A DNA stretch of 64,000 nucleotides from Takakia lepidozioides (lineage: Eukaryota > Streptophyta > Takakiopsida > Takakiales > Takakiaceae), in assembly GCA_030704615.1 (NCBI GenBank), contig CM060731.1, positions 74,008,756 to 74,072,755 of the forward strand. Reading direction: 5' to 3'. The notes below the pieces were generated by a model, which was not told where the DNA came from, did not search any database, and worked only from the letters and a program-made list of their open reading frames with translations. Every line of letters starts with the position of its first letter. Positions within the stretch are counted from its first letter, which is position 1. Below, in pieces: positions 51,178 to 63,525 of the stretch. A program made the translations under genes and the position numbers.

Positions 51178-51587
51178 CAGACTGTTAGACCTCAGCGCAC
51201 CTCTGTCATCACAGCAAAGTCTTCCATCTGAGCGCATTGTAAACTCTATGTTTGTACGACCTCCTGTCGTGCCGCAGCAAAGTCTTCGACCCAAAGTGCA
51301 CGTTGGAGTTGCATCTTCAGGTAGACAAGATAGCAGATCTCTAGTGCACAATCTTAAGTCCACAACCCTTGCACCGCTAAGTAGAGAAGAGGCAAGGTAA
51401 GGCTTTGTCAAGGCGTCGTTGCTACTGACCTCGGATATTGTCGTGCCTCCCATACCCGCACCTGTTTCATGCCCAAGACTGACCTATCTGATCAAGTTCG
51501 ACTTGTTTCCCGACGGATTTCCATCTCTGGATGAGCCTTCTTTTCTCAATCGTCTTGTGGCTCTTATTGGGAAATTTGAGTTCGGGG
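51178..51587. other. 3' flank of the zinc-finger ORF
   Basis: No clear gene; 51419-51600 is open but has no recognisable motif and runs into the SINE tail. Confidence 0.4.
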
Positions 51588-51650
51588 TTGTGAGCTGTCG
51601 CTCCGAGGTGTTTCCCTTCTTAAAATAAAATAAAATAAAATAAAAATAAA
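51588..51650 (+). mobile_element. SINE 3' fragment with (AAAAT)n tail
   Basis: GGTTGTGAGCTGTCGCTCC and GAGGTGTTTCCCTT match the 3' end of the tRNA-derived SINE, followed by AAAATAAAATAAAATAAAAT. The tRNA-like head is absent. Confidence 0.7.
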
Positions 51651-51905
51651 TTCTGAAGTTAGATATGAAATGCTACCCCGAGGTCGACCCTTAATTGATC
51701 GTCAGATGCACAATAAACTGAACCATAGATTTATCTAGAATGGACGGCGTATTGATGTGGGATTTATGGGTGTGCTTGGTAGGGTTTATGGACTTTAGGG
51801 TTCGAAGCTCTTCTTTTCCATCTCCATGCAAGAACACGTTTTGCAGGCACAGATCTAATAACACCCCGGTCGCTCATCCATCGCTGGACTCTTTGGCAGG
51901 AAGCC

Positions 51906-54900
51906 ATGCAGCACGATGAGGTCATATGGCAGGTTATCAACCATGGACACTGCAGCTACAAGGCCAAGTGAGCTTCCATGGGCATGCCCTGTTTTTCCTT
52001 TTTGATTTATAGGATGTGTTGAAACTCTGCCTCTCCTTTTGCCACTTTCCGAATGGTCTGTATGGGGCTTCAACGATATTTTTCCGTGGGATTTGTAGGG
52101 TTCTGTGTATTCACATGGTTGGTGGTTGTTATGCAGTCTTTGGTCCACCATTCTATGCATGTGCCTGTGTGTGTGTGTTCTTGTCGTCCTGGGCCAAATA
52201 ACCAAACAAAAAAGGGAGGCATTGGAGGGAGTGAGATTCATTACCTTCACCGAAGAGTTTGATTTGCAAGCGAACAATATCAACTGGATGAATACAAATA
52301 GTAGGTTATGTTATTTTCATTGAAATGGTAAAGCTATCTGCTTGGGTTTCTACTCTAGATCGAGCTCTGTGCAAGAGGAATAGTGAAGATTAAACATGCT
52401 GATGGAAGGTCAAATTTACATGAATTTGTTTTTTTGGGGTGGGGTATGCAGGATGCAGACTCAGAATTTTTGTAGGAATGAAAATAATGTAACAGGTCTA
52501 TGCAACCGCAGTTCATGCCCGCTTGCCAACAGCCGTTATGCCACTATCCGGGAACATGATGGTCAGTTTTTGAGCTCCCTTCTGTACAGCTAGGAGAATA
52601 AGTTGAGGAACAGTCTTATAGTGCATTCCATAAATGTCGTTTCTAATTTGAATCAGTTTCTGGCTGAAATCACCGCATAGTTCATTTAAAGGAGGGTCAC
52701 AGCTTGTATCTGGCTCAAGCTTCTTAAGCTGAGAGAATCAGGTAGAGTGAGTATTTTGAACCTGTGGTGAAAGAGAACTCATGCATTTGATCTGTGGCTC
52801 TTTGTTAAGAGGGATATGTCACCTTCACGCACACAGATTAGATGCATGGGTTCCTTTTCCTCCAGATGGGTTGACTTACTAGTCAGAGGTCGGCAGCCTA
52901 CAGCTGATTTGAAGTTCATGCTAGATCCAGTGAGGAAGGTTCAGAGGGTCCTGCAGAGAGATTTAGTTGAAGAGAAGTTTGAAGGCCGTGAATTTGGTCA
53001 TGCAAGTGCAGGGACACTTTATTTGTATATGAAAAGCATCGAGAGAGCCCATGCACCCAAGGACTTATGGGAGCGCATAAAGCTGCCTCGCAATTATGCC
53101 AACGCTCTGGAGTTGATTGACAAGTATTTGGTAAGTCTCTTTGTGCTACTAATGAAATTGTCGTTATGGCTTTGGAATGGGACAATCTTGCAACCTCAAT
53201 ACCTTTTTCAATTGTCATAAGTAGGAGTGGCTTGTGTGGCATGGCAGGAGCACTGGCCAAAGTTTTTGGTGCACAAGAACAAGCAGCGCCTCACTAAAAT
53301 GACCCAATACCTCATTCGTATGCGCAAGCTAACCCTCAAAGCCAGGTCTACCCCTCTTTGCCCTAATCATCTTTTGGAAAGTCGTCAAATGTTTGAAGCA
53401 AAACTCCTTTAACAGATGCTAACAAGGGCAGAGGGTGTGGTTTGCCAGACCAAAACTCATGACGATGCCTGCAAAACAAACTAAAAGAGAGGTTCGACGG
53501 GAGGCCAAGGCAGAAACAGCTGCTGTGCTTGACAGGGTAACTTCCAGAACAGTGGCTGCCCTTTGTCTTCCAGTTACATAAAAGTGACATTAGGTTCCGG
53601 ACTTAATGCTCATTGAAATGTAATGTTTGGCTGTGGTGGGTGTAGGCCATAGAGAAGGAATTGCTGCAAAGATTACAAAGTGGAACATATGGCGACATTT
53701 ATAACTTCCCAGTAAAGGAGTATGAAAAAGTGCTGGCTATGGAGGAGATGGAGGCTGCAGGTGAAGAGGATGATGAGGTTGGATCTCTTTCTCTGTCTCT
53801 CTCTTGCTGTCAGTATATTTCAATGGCTTATAATGCTCCCATTAGTTCTTCTGAGATTGTGGAAGCAATTGAACATTTAAATGGATATAAAGCTGGTGGA
53901 CCTGATGGTATTGTCAACGAGCTTATCAAGCACGGTGGCGATCCCATGATAGAGGCCCTAGTTCTCCTCTTTAACCTTATCTGGAAGACTGAAATGATCC
54001 CCTTTCGCTGGCGATAGGGGGTCATTGTCAATCTATACAAGAAGGGTGACAGAGAAGAACCGGGGAACTACCGTGGCATCATGCTCCTCATTGCTGTTGG
54101 CAAGACATTCTGCAGAGTTATAAGTATTCGTCTCGAGGTTGATCTGGAGTCTAGAGGTTGTTTCCACGAAGGCCAAGCTGGCTTTCGGCGAAACAGGGGC
54201 TGTGTGGATCATATCTTCACTCTAAGCCAGATTATCCAGGGAAGGAAAAAAGAAGGGAAACCCACTTATGTCTTTTTCCTGGATGTCAAAAAGGCTTATG
54301 ACACAGTGTGGAGAGATGGCCTATGGTTCCGCCTCTGGTCTTGTGGGATCAAGGGAAAGATGTGGAGAGTTGTCCACAACTTGTATGCTCACACCAAAAG
54401 CTGTGTCACTGTTAACGGACAGAAGTCCAACTTCTTTGACATAGACCAAGGTGTAGCTCAAGGATGTACTCTCTCCCCTCTGCTCTTCAATGTTTTCATC
54501 AATCAACTCCTCGAGGATGTGGAAAGTGAGGGATTTGGGTTAAGGGTGGGTGATACCACCATACCAGCCCTTATGTTTGCGGATGACGTCGCAGGCATAG
54601 GGGAGACTCCAACCAATCTCCAGGAGTTGATTGATTGCGCGAAGAGATACTTTGATCTTTGGGGGCTAGAGGCTAATGTCAGCAAATGTGCAGTGGTAGC
54701 ATTCAACGACAGAGGAGAGGGAGGAAGTGATCTTAAGTGGCAGTGGGGTAGCCAAGAGATCCCGGTCCTCCCTTCCTACACTTACCTGGGCGTTGAGTTC
54801 TCCTCCAATTGTAATTGGGATGCACATATCCGGAAAGTTGTTCAAACTGGCAAGGGCAAAGCTCTGGGGCTCACTAAATTTTTCCACTGCAGAGGGGTCA

Positions 54901-57575
54901 ATTATGAGGTTAAGAAAACCATGCTTTGTCGCGTTCTTAGACCTGCCTTGGATTACGGATCTGCTATATGGGTTGATAACTCCAACCAGGCTAAGTCTCT
55001 AGAATCCATTCAAGTGGGGGTGCTTAAGGAGTGTATGTCAGCATGCTCCAAAACAGCCAATGTGGCTGTTCGGGGTGAGTTTGGCATTCCGTCCTTAAGC
55101 TCCCGACGAATTCAAGGTCAGATGGTGGGGTCAGCTGCAACATATGCCCAACACCAGATATCCTAAGTTAATCGACTCTATATCTTGGAAACAGGACCGC
55201 CCTGTCAAACAGGCTAAGTCCTGGCAGAAGAGAGTAGAAGAGATCCTCAAGGACCTGGACCTGGATCCGCAAGTCTTGACCCTGCTGGATAAATCTGACT
55301 TAGAGGCTGTAGTGTCCTCAGCCATGTCTGTTGCCATGAGATTGTCTGACGAAAATGAAGTTAGGCAGAAAACTTCCCTGAACTTGTTTCCAGTCTGTGA
55401 CATGGGGGAGGACATCTTGGATGATCTCAAGGGTCTACCCACTCTCGGCACTAGACTGAAATTTAAACTCAGGGCAGGAAGCCTACCTTTGAACAGCAAA
55501 CAGAAGCAGAGAGGAAAGGGAGAGTGCCCGTTGTGTGGGCAATCTGAAGACAGTATTCATTTTCTGATACACTGTCCGGGGTTCTCTCACCAAAGAGACG
55601 CTCTCTTCAAATCTATTAAGGGAATTGTGCCTGTACCCCTGTTTACCAACTTTGAAAGTCTCGAGGCTGAGCCAAAAGTCCAGGCCCTCCTGAGGCCTAG
55701 TTTTTGGGCAAATCACACACAGCAGATTGATGCTTGTGTGAAGGGATTTCTAGAGGATATCTGGAAAACCCGGATTAATTCTTTATATGGAAGTAAGTCT
55801 TACTACCAACGTCAGCCCCTGACAGAGGTAGGTTCTGTCCCTTTTGTTCCCGCTCAAACTGGGCGCGGGGTCAATGGCCACAAGGCTACGGCAAACAACG
55901 TCTTATGAGTACAATCTCTTGCTGTCACTCATAGATGCACCCAGTTCCCTCTGGTCCCTATAGTGTAATGGGCTTGCTACCAGGTCAGATAGGGGGCTGC
56001 AGTGGCAGTATTGGGCTCGACATAATGAGCTCTACGAAGATGTCAAGGCTAGTCCTTCATTCAACCCACAACATCCTTACAGAGGATCGTGATCTCTATG
56101 TGACCACTCTGGCAATTTCGGGCTTAGTTTGAAACCCGGACGAGTTAAAAACCACAATTGCACTTAGAGGTGATTATCTAGTGAGGACTACATGCCCATG
56201 GGTATGCAGTGACAGTGAAGGTATCTATCTTTCTCTCACAGAATGTCTAGAGTGAGTGAGATTGAGGCTGAGGTGAGTTCGGTAATGTGTTCTCGGAAGC
56301 TCGTTTGACTCGATATCTGATAACCCACTATATAGGGAGATTTGATCCTACTTCACTTTTTTACATCAGGTCCAAGGCCTTCCAACACCAACATGCTCAC
56401 AATGTGTGTAGAAGTGCCTAATGGGCTATTTAACTTGGTGTATGTGTTCAGGAAGCAGAACCTGAGGTAGAATATGTGGAAGGTTATGAGATGGAGGATG
56501 AGGGCGATGATGCCCTCGAAGATTTTGCCCTTGGCATTAACAGACAGTCAGATACAGCTGATGGTAAGATACAGATACAGATTGTGGGGTTTTTCACTAA
56601 GTATCATGGATCTATTCCAGATGAAGGTGGGTATGTACTCTTGAAGTTTATCTCTGTTCTAGTGCATTCATTGTCTCTTTGACCACTTGTTTCAGAGGTT
56701 CTAAAACAGCCATGTGTCCACATCACAGCTTTGGAGACTTGATTTGTGCTGCGTAAACCTGTAGTCAACCCAACTCAAGTTCTCCGTTGTTGGACTTAAT
56801 TCCATCACTTCTTGGCTCAAATTTTATCCTTGTGTAGGCTTAAGTCCCTCAAAGACCGTCATCTGTTGGGCTCTGCCCCGGTGGCATGTTGGCCCATCTA
56901 GATCTAGAACATTCAGCTGGATTATCAATGTTTTGAGTAATAAATGTGGGTTGATAACTGAATACTTCGTCTATAATTATATCAGAACTTAGTGCAGTAA
57001 AGTGCATTTGTTTTTCTGGAACAGATGATGCCGATGAGGAGTTTAACGGTTCAGATGCATCAGATGAAGCTGATGTAAAAGCAATAAGTGGATTGCAACT
57101 GACCAATGGGCCCACGAGACTGCCTAAGGGTCCTCTTGCAGCAGGTGGTAAGAGGGGCGATGCAAATCAGGATGAGGTGGTCACTGCTAAGAGGAGAAAA
57201 AGACGACCCCATGTTGAGGTATGTGTGCATCTCCAAAGTGGCCTATGGTTGCTGATTCACAAGGTTCAACTTGTATATTTGTTGTAGAGGTCTTGTAAGA
57301 TGCATGGGAGAGAACTTAGATGCTGATTTGGATGTCTTGCTACTCCTCTTTCATAGAGATTGAAGAATTTCTGCTCACTGCACAGCCTGTATTGAGCCGA
57401 CTGTCTTCTTTTGAGACTTATTAAAAATTGCAGTACACCATTTTTATTTTCCAGCTTCTTGGGGTTTTTTGTCCGTTCATTCTGCTGAGAGGCACTTCCG
57501 TTTTGTGGGGGGGTATTGTTCTTGGGGCAGATCGAGTATGAACAGGAGCACGAAATGCCATCCGCTGCCCTCTGA
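51906..57575 (+). CDS. MAK16: MAK16 ribosome biogenesis protein, 9 exons, LINE in intron 6
   Basis: MAK16 is a nucleolar protein needed to build the 60S subunit. Exons: 51906-51967 ([20 protein letters not shown]), 52452-52561 ([20 protein letters not shown]), 53012-53130 ([20 protein letters not shown]), 53248-53345 ([19 protein letters not shown]), 53449-53536, 53646-53777 ([20 protein letters not shown]), 56452-56563, 57026 or 57025-57218, 57531-57575. Phases agree at every junction when exon 8 starts at 57025. The N-terminal 190 residues are the highly conserved Mak16 core with its Cys cluster; exons 7-8 give the acidic tail ([17 protein letters not shown]), then [10 protein letters not shown], a likely nuclear localisation signal. 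A 2.1 kb LINE sits in intron 6, in sense orientation, 35 bases after the donor. The exons are undamaged, so the gene is probably functional. Confidence 0.93.
53813..55914 (+). mobile_element. LINE family A, 2.1 kb 5'-truncated copy in MAK16 intron 6
   Basis: Bounded by exact 13-bp duplications TCTCTTGCTGTCA (53800-53812 and 55915-55927). It starts just before the reverse transcriptase and runs to GTACAA. Breaks: TAG at 54015-54017 in place of a Gln codon, a 5-bp loss near 55109 that shifts the frame, and an in-frame 6-bp loss near 55527 that removes the first Cys-Asn of the zinc-binding block. The frame 54081-55166 still holds the complete palm region with [10 protein letters not shown] and FADD. 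Otherwise nearly identical to the copy at 33467. Confidence 0.94.
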
Positions 57576-59430
57576 CATTGCTAATTTGGCAATATAGCCA
57601 AGCACACATTTTTGTAGGGAGATACTGACTTAATTGTAGAAGTAAAAGACGTGACAGTATGGAGGACCTTGTGGAGGAACTACCTTGTATCATCTCCGTC
57701 CTCCTTTTCCATGGGGGACTGAAACCCCCACAAATAGCTCTGGGGGGTAGCATGCAGGAAGTATGCCCTCAAGAGTGTGTCAGAGCCAACTATGAAGTGA
57801 GTACTTTCTCTCTTGCTCTCTCACTCTCTGGCTTCTGTGCTCCTACTCAGCTCTGTTGGAGTATATGATCCACAATCCCGGTGTACCTTCGGTCTCCCTA
57901 GGGGCCTTTGGTGACTGATTTGTCTACATGCAAATCTTAACAGCAGGAGGTTGGGTCAAGCTCCATGTTTCTTCTAATAACCCATCAGCTCGAGAGCTCT
58001 TTCACAGCGATGTGCACAGGCTGCTGATTTCTGTGGACCTATTAAGAAAGGGCATGGAAATCAGAGCAGGCCAGAAGCCTGTGTATGCTGGAGGTTAACA
58101 TGCCGCTGTTGAAAACCAGTTCACAGTGTGAACGTGGAAAGGCTATTCTGAGAGGAGCTGCCTACAGTGTAAGGTGTAGCAGAGAGTGTACCAAAGATGT
58201 CTTGTGCCTTGGATGTTACTATTGATTAGTTGATATTTATTACTGGAAGCTATGTATTAAATCAATTCGGGTGCTGGAATTGACTGGTCACCCCTCAACA
58301 GGGGGGTACAGATGTACCACTACTTGCCTCCTCTTATCTTTGGTAGATACAAACAGGTGTCTCAACACTGTCCTGAGATCAAAGCTGACGTTCCCAGAAC
58401 CATCCCTTGTAACTCACACTATTATGCAAAGACATCTGACAGGTCTTTGAACTGTCGAGTACAAAAGTTGGTCTTCGAGCTACTTCCAACAGGTGTCACA
58501 TAGTACCTGTTCTGGTGGTCTATATATGTGGCATTGAGCAGGATAAGTACGAGGCTTATGCCCACACCATGCTTAGGAAGGCCTTGTACGCAAGAGAACC
58601 TTTTCGTCAAGGCTTTTCCTGAACCTTTGCCTGAACTTGGGTGCCAGCATCAGCGGACTTTTAGGTCTCTCATGTTGCCCCTCAGGAAACCCCACGTGCT
58701 GTACCCTACAAAGACCATATGGTGGATTTTTTTCTCATGCAAAGTGTAGGTTTCAGTGGAGCAGTGGTCTTCGCCTTCTCCCCTTCCTACCTCCGCCCCA
58801 GCCAATTGAAATTTTAGCGGAACTAAGAGTAAGTACAACAAGGCGTGAAACACAGTGATACATGAGCCTGCTGCCTGACCACAAGAACTATAGACTTCTG
58901 TAACATCTACAGGTCTCCAAGACAGATGTCAGAGGGAATGCTCTTGAGTCTTGTTCTCTTCTAACGAACCGGATGCATGATGTCTCTGTCCGGATGCACG
59001 ACTTCTCTGTTTCCTGATCCTAAGGAGAAGAATAATGGGTAGGAGTGGGCTCAGAATTTTGTGTGGCCACAAAAATTCAGAGGCGTAGGAGTGCTGCCGC
59101 CCAAAAAGGTTCACCTGTCGCCCAGCACCTGGACCTGTGAAAAGCAACTGTTGAGATAAGACTGCTTTTGATGACGCGGTCCGGAAGATTGATTCGCCAT
59201 GTCGGAAACCTGTTCGTGGCTGCCCTTTCTTCTCTGCCCAGATACAACAAGAAAGAGGTCATCAGATCCGCACCAACATTATTCCTCTCGAGTCTCCACT
59301 GTCGCCTTCACGTGAAGGTTTGAATACAGACCACTCTCTCCGTGGGCCCCCTCCCCCCTCCTTTTCACTCTGCCGCATCAACGCTACCTCTCTCAGTCCC
59401 TCCCTCCCTCCCATCCTCTCTCTCTCTCTC
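57576..59430. other. Spacer, no gene recognised
   Basis: Short frames only. A segment at 58540-58625 reads DKYEAYAHTMLRKALYAREP after an acceptor-like AG, but nothing around it completes a gene. Confidence 0.4.
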
Positions 59431-59485
59431 GGGGCCACAAGACTACTTACGGCGAACAAGGTCTTGTCAGAACATTCTCTCCCTC
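59431..59485 (+). repeat. Possible very old LINE family A tail in a TC tract
   Basis: GGGGCCACAAGACTACTTACG and then GGCGAACAAGGTCTTGTCAG resemble the LINE's last 50 bases, and CTCTCTCTCTC precedes and TCTCTCCCTCC follows. Divergence is high, so this is a suggestion. Confidence 0.4.
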
Positions 59486-60401
59486 CTCCCTCACATCCTC
59501 CTTGCACTGTCGATGCAGACCAGGATTCCTAGGGGACGGAACCCTATCTCGGTGCACTTGGACGGACGTGTCGTCATAGAATATTCATCCGTACGGGGGA
59601 TCATCGGTGGCACTGGCAGCAGCCGACGCGGGAATCGGGATACTTTACTTCAGTCATCCGTGCGGGGCTTCATTCATCCGGCGGCGCTGTCCTTGCCGTA
59701 CTCGTGGAACGGCCAAGCGGTTAGACCGGGGCTGACCCGGAGCCGGGCCCGGAAAGCGTGCGGGACACGTGGCGGCCACGCAGGGGCGTGGCAGCATGTG
59801 GCTGCTCTTTGTTGGCCTGCGCTTTTCCGGCCTTCGCTCTGCGCCCTCAGCTGCTGGCGGCACGTCGCGGGTTCGAAGCCTGGTCACAGCGAGAAAGCAA
59901 GTGATGGCGCGGCGGAGATGGCGCCATGTGGCCGTTGCTTTTGCTTTTGTATTCCGGATGTCGGTCAGTGGAGTGGAGCCAAGACTGCTCTCTCTCTCTC
60001 TCTCGCTCGCTCGCTCAGGGACGTTTGAATTTTGCGTGCTGCTGCTGAGATCGTGTTGCTCTGGTTCTTGCGATCGTTGTTGCGAGAGAGAGAAACTGAG
60101 GTCTGAGAAATTTCTGTGCTTGAAAAGGTTGGTGGCTTTTGCTACACCTGTTGTGTTGAGGATCTAGTACCTGGACTAATCGTGGACGAGGTAGAATAGA
60201 AACTGTTGGGGCGAGATTGCCCAGCATCGTGAGGTGGAGAGGAGGAAGAAGGAGAAGAAGAGGGTAGGCACGTTCATTTGTAAGCGAGAAGCAAAGAGGG
60301 AGACCTAGAGGTTGAGCAATTGGGTCGGTACGCCGGTACAGCCATTCAGGTTTGGGAGAGGCAGGCTGAGGCAGAGCAGGGTTGGTGGATGTGGAAGAGT
60401 C
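59486..60401. promoter_or_regulatory. Upstream region and leader of the Dof/CDF gene
   Basis: GC-rich from 59660 to 59900, then a (TC)n run at 59990-60017 passing into CGCTCGCTC, typical of plant core promoters and 5' leaders (Y-patch-like). No TATA box is evident. The exact start of transcription cannot be read. Confidence 0.4.
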
Positions 60402-62934
60402 ATGCCGAAATTCTGGGAATGTATGATCGAGGATAGAGAAGAGGGAAGTGTTGGCACGGATCCTGCTATCAAGCTGTTTGGACAGACCATAGCGGTTCGT
60501 CCCGCTATTGTAAGTGCTGGCGAGGGGGCTTCTGCTGTACCAACACCGTCTTCTAGTCAGGTTGGCTATGATGAATCTCTCTACCACTCCAAGCACAAAT
60601 TTTGTCCTGCATGCTTGCGTGGTGTGAGGGGTTCATTATCAGGCTAAATACCACGCCTCTGTTGTAGTTGTTTTCGGAGTCGATAGTCTCCTGCATTTTG
60701 TTGATTTGTGTGCTCTGCCATTATGTATTGTGGTTGCGAAGACGAAGGCAGGTAGTTCTTTTCTGGAAGCGATTCACGTTCGTATGTGGCGTTAGGAGGT
60801 AAATGATGCTATGGAAGGACATTGCTGGAGGCGTCAAATTTTACTACGCGTACACATTGCTCTTATTCCTTAACAACCCAGCAGATCAAGCAGCTTTCTG
60901 GTTATTTGTATCTTGACGGATCGCGAGCAGCTGCAGAAATGGAGAGGACTTGTATGAAACATTGCCGAGTGAAATATTGGACGTTGTATGGATATGCAGG
61001 ATGAAGAAGGTGGCTCCGGGGATGGAACAGTGTTGCAAGCTATGGACGATGGTTTGTCTCAAGAAATTCGAAAGCTTGAACACCAAAGGTTTCCGGGCAC
61101 CAACGAGAACGATGCGAAAGTTTCCAACGTCCGTAGCAGTGAAACTGTGGCAGATGTAGAAGCCCTGGCTCGGGGAGTTGTATGCAAAGAAAGTGAGAGG
61201 GGTGAGGATAAGGACGAGGACGAGGACGAGGAAAGCCAAGGTAATGGGTCTGAAGACAAGGTGATGAGCAAGCCTGAGCAAGTGGTCGCATGTCCCCGCT
61301 GCGACAGCATGGATACTAAGTTTTGCTACTATAACAACTACAATGTGAACCAACCCCGCCACTTTTGTAAGAAGTGTCAGAGGTATTGGACAGCAGGTGG
61401 GACACTCAGGAATGTCCCAGTCGGTGCAGGACGGAGAAAGAACAAGCACGGGGGACTACAACCTGAGGTGCGAAGTGATGTATCAGATAATGCCCAACAG
61501 TTACTATCCTGCTCTCTCACATCACCCACTGGCCGTAAGGTGTCTAATATGATCGTGCCCCATGGCACTAGAATGCCCTACTCTCCACTGCCCGTTTCGG
61601 ACTCCAGTCCGAGTGCGAGCAAATTAGCCTCCAACAGCAATTGGACTTCGGCAGCTTATTTGCATAGAACGAGGGCACTGCACACACAACCATTTTCAAC
61701 CACTAACTTCATCGGAGCAGGTGAATATCTACACTTGTACATACAGCTTACGGTCCCGCATTGTGCTCATGCATCCTGCCATATGTGTGAAGCGCGAAAG
61801 CAGGTTGTCCAACATCCATAAATTAAACTACCTCGTTTCTGTCGGGCAAATGTTGTTATTGTTTGGCAAGAAATTGTCGAAGTAAACTTGCCTGAGTACC
61901 AGGGGACTCTTCTTGTAAAGCTTCATTGGAGATCATCCAAGAATATACTGGTTTGAATGCATGTTGATTAGCGAGCTCATTTTTTAAGTTCCATAAAGCA
62001 TTCCTGCTGTTGTCTAGAGTAACTTGAGATTGATCACTAGCAGCCGGATCTTGAAGCAAGAGTGGCTAATTTTGGATGGCAAATGTCAAGTGTTTTGACA
62101 ACACCCACGTTTGCAGATGCTGAGATTCGCACGGTTGGAGAACCACACTCCGAACACAGACTACACCGACAGATCATGGGGAACCCCTTACAGAAAAATG
62201 TTAGCGGCAGTGAGATGGTCCCCATGGTAACTAATGGCAGCACAGCCCCAAAGCAAGATGCAAAGGATCTCGGTACAATTTCAAACGCACAGCTTCGGCC
62301 AGATTGTCCAGTAGTGTATCATCCAACACCTACTGGCCGCTCTCAGATCAATGCGCAACCTCCTTACTGTTATTTCCCTTATGGATACAACGTTGCTTGG
62401 AATGGAGGGTCACCTGCTGCTGCGTCCCGGGTACCGAACCCGCCAAGTATGGGATCATATTACCGTTACCCCACAGGACTGTGGAGCCTGCCACCCGGCG
62501 CTGTCAGTGGCCAGTGCCCACCCTCCATGCTTGGAATGCTTAGACATCCAGTGGCTTCCCCAGCGTCGATGGCTACGCCGTTGGGAGAAGGCGCGGCTGC
62601 AGCAACAGCAGCTGCGCAGGCTGCTGCTACAGCCAGTGGAGGATTGTCACCAGTCAAGCGTGAGAGATCAGTAGGTGGGAGAATTGCAGGAGACCTTTGG
62701 GCTCCCAAGACATTGCGGATAGATGATCCTGAAGAAGTCGCACGCAGCTCTGTTTGGACAAGGATTCGTTCGATGAATAGGCCGGATCCCATCAATTCTG
62801 GCGGCATATTCAAGGCATTTCAACCCAAGACACAGAGTAAACGAAATGAGGAGCAAGCAGGTTGGACATCTCCCAGTAGACATGCAAACCCGGCAGCAAT
62901 GACAAGATCACGAAGCTTTCAAGAGAATAACTAG
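60402..62934 (+). CDS. Cycling Dof factor (CDF-type Dof transcription factor), 3 exons
   Basis: A DNA-binding repressor of the CDF group, which in flowering plants links the clock and FKF1/GIGANTEA to CONSTANS and day-length responses. Exon 1, 60402-60560, carries [13 protein letters not shown], the CDF N-terminal motif. Exon 2, 61000-61720, has an acidic segment, then the Dof finger: [19 protein letters not shown], with C-X2-C-X21-C-X2-C, ending in [20 protein letters not shown] (about 61290-61450). Exon 3, about 62056-62934, contains [16 protein letters not shown] and [20 protein letters not shown], the C-terminal CDF motifs that bind FKF1 and GI in Arabidopsis. The acceptor of exon 3 is uncertain: the phase fits a weak site at 62055 rather than the better-looking CAG at 62043. 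An Ala-rich run (near 62595) precedes the last motif. GI/FKF1 regulation here is inference. Confidence 0.9.
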
Positions 62935-63525
62935 GAAGGGAAGCGACAGGTTTTGCGTACTCTATTCTTGCGGGTGTATCACATGTCACCTCCCTGGAGA
63001 GGGTTATATTCAAATGTAAATTTGTCAATCAATAATAGAAGCCATAGCTGAATCTATTCAGGCTCCCTTTCCACACCCTCTGACTGCTGAAAGCTGGAGC
63101 ATCTTTGTCACTGGATACAGTTGAATGTTATGGACTTGATTGATAGAGGTAGATAATATTTGCAGTAATATCACTGTTCGAGCCCCTCAATTCTATCTTC
63201 CAGCAGATCATGTCTCCCTCTCTCCCTTTCAAAAAGGGAAGTGTCCTCTTATAGCATCAATGGAAGTGCTCGCTTGAAGGTGACAACATTAGCTTGGATG
63301 CATTCAGTTGGAATTTCACACCTGCGCTTTCAGTTCGAATTGCAGATTGCAGGAAAACGTATCTCTCACATAAGCTGTAATTTTGCTGCAAATCATAGTA
63401 GATTAGATGCTTCAAACATTACAACTTTGATATTTTGGGCTCTCACCTTGTCCACTATAATTACAAAGGGACCCCAACTGGGTTGGCATAACTCATGTAC
63501 ATCTGTCCAGAGAGATTCAGATGCT
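62935..63525. other. Spacer between convergent genes
   Basis: 3' UTR of the Dof gene (AATAATAG near 63031 may serve as a polyadenylation signal) and of the minus-strand gene. No other feature. Confidence 0.5.

Noticed and set aside
52816-53011. Open frame running into MAK16 exon 3
   Set aside because: The MAK16 core alignment and splice phase place the exon start at 53012; the upstream part is intron.
57421-57753. 110-codon minus ORF at the end of MAK16
   Set aside because: Overlaps MAK16 exon 9 and its 3' flank and shows no motif.
59342-60028. 228-codon plus-strand ORF upstream of the Dof gene
   Set aside because: Driven by TC microsatellites and GC-rich promoter DNA; Ser/Pro/Arg-rich with no domain.
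60015-60596. 193-codon minus-strand ORF over the Dof gene start
   Set aside because: Overlaps the Dof leader and first exon, has no family motif, and the plus-strand exon carries the CDF motif.
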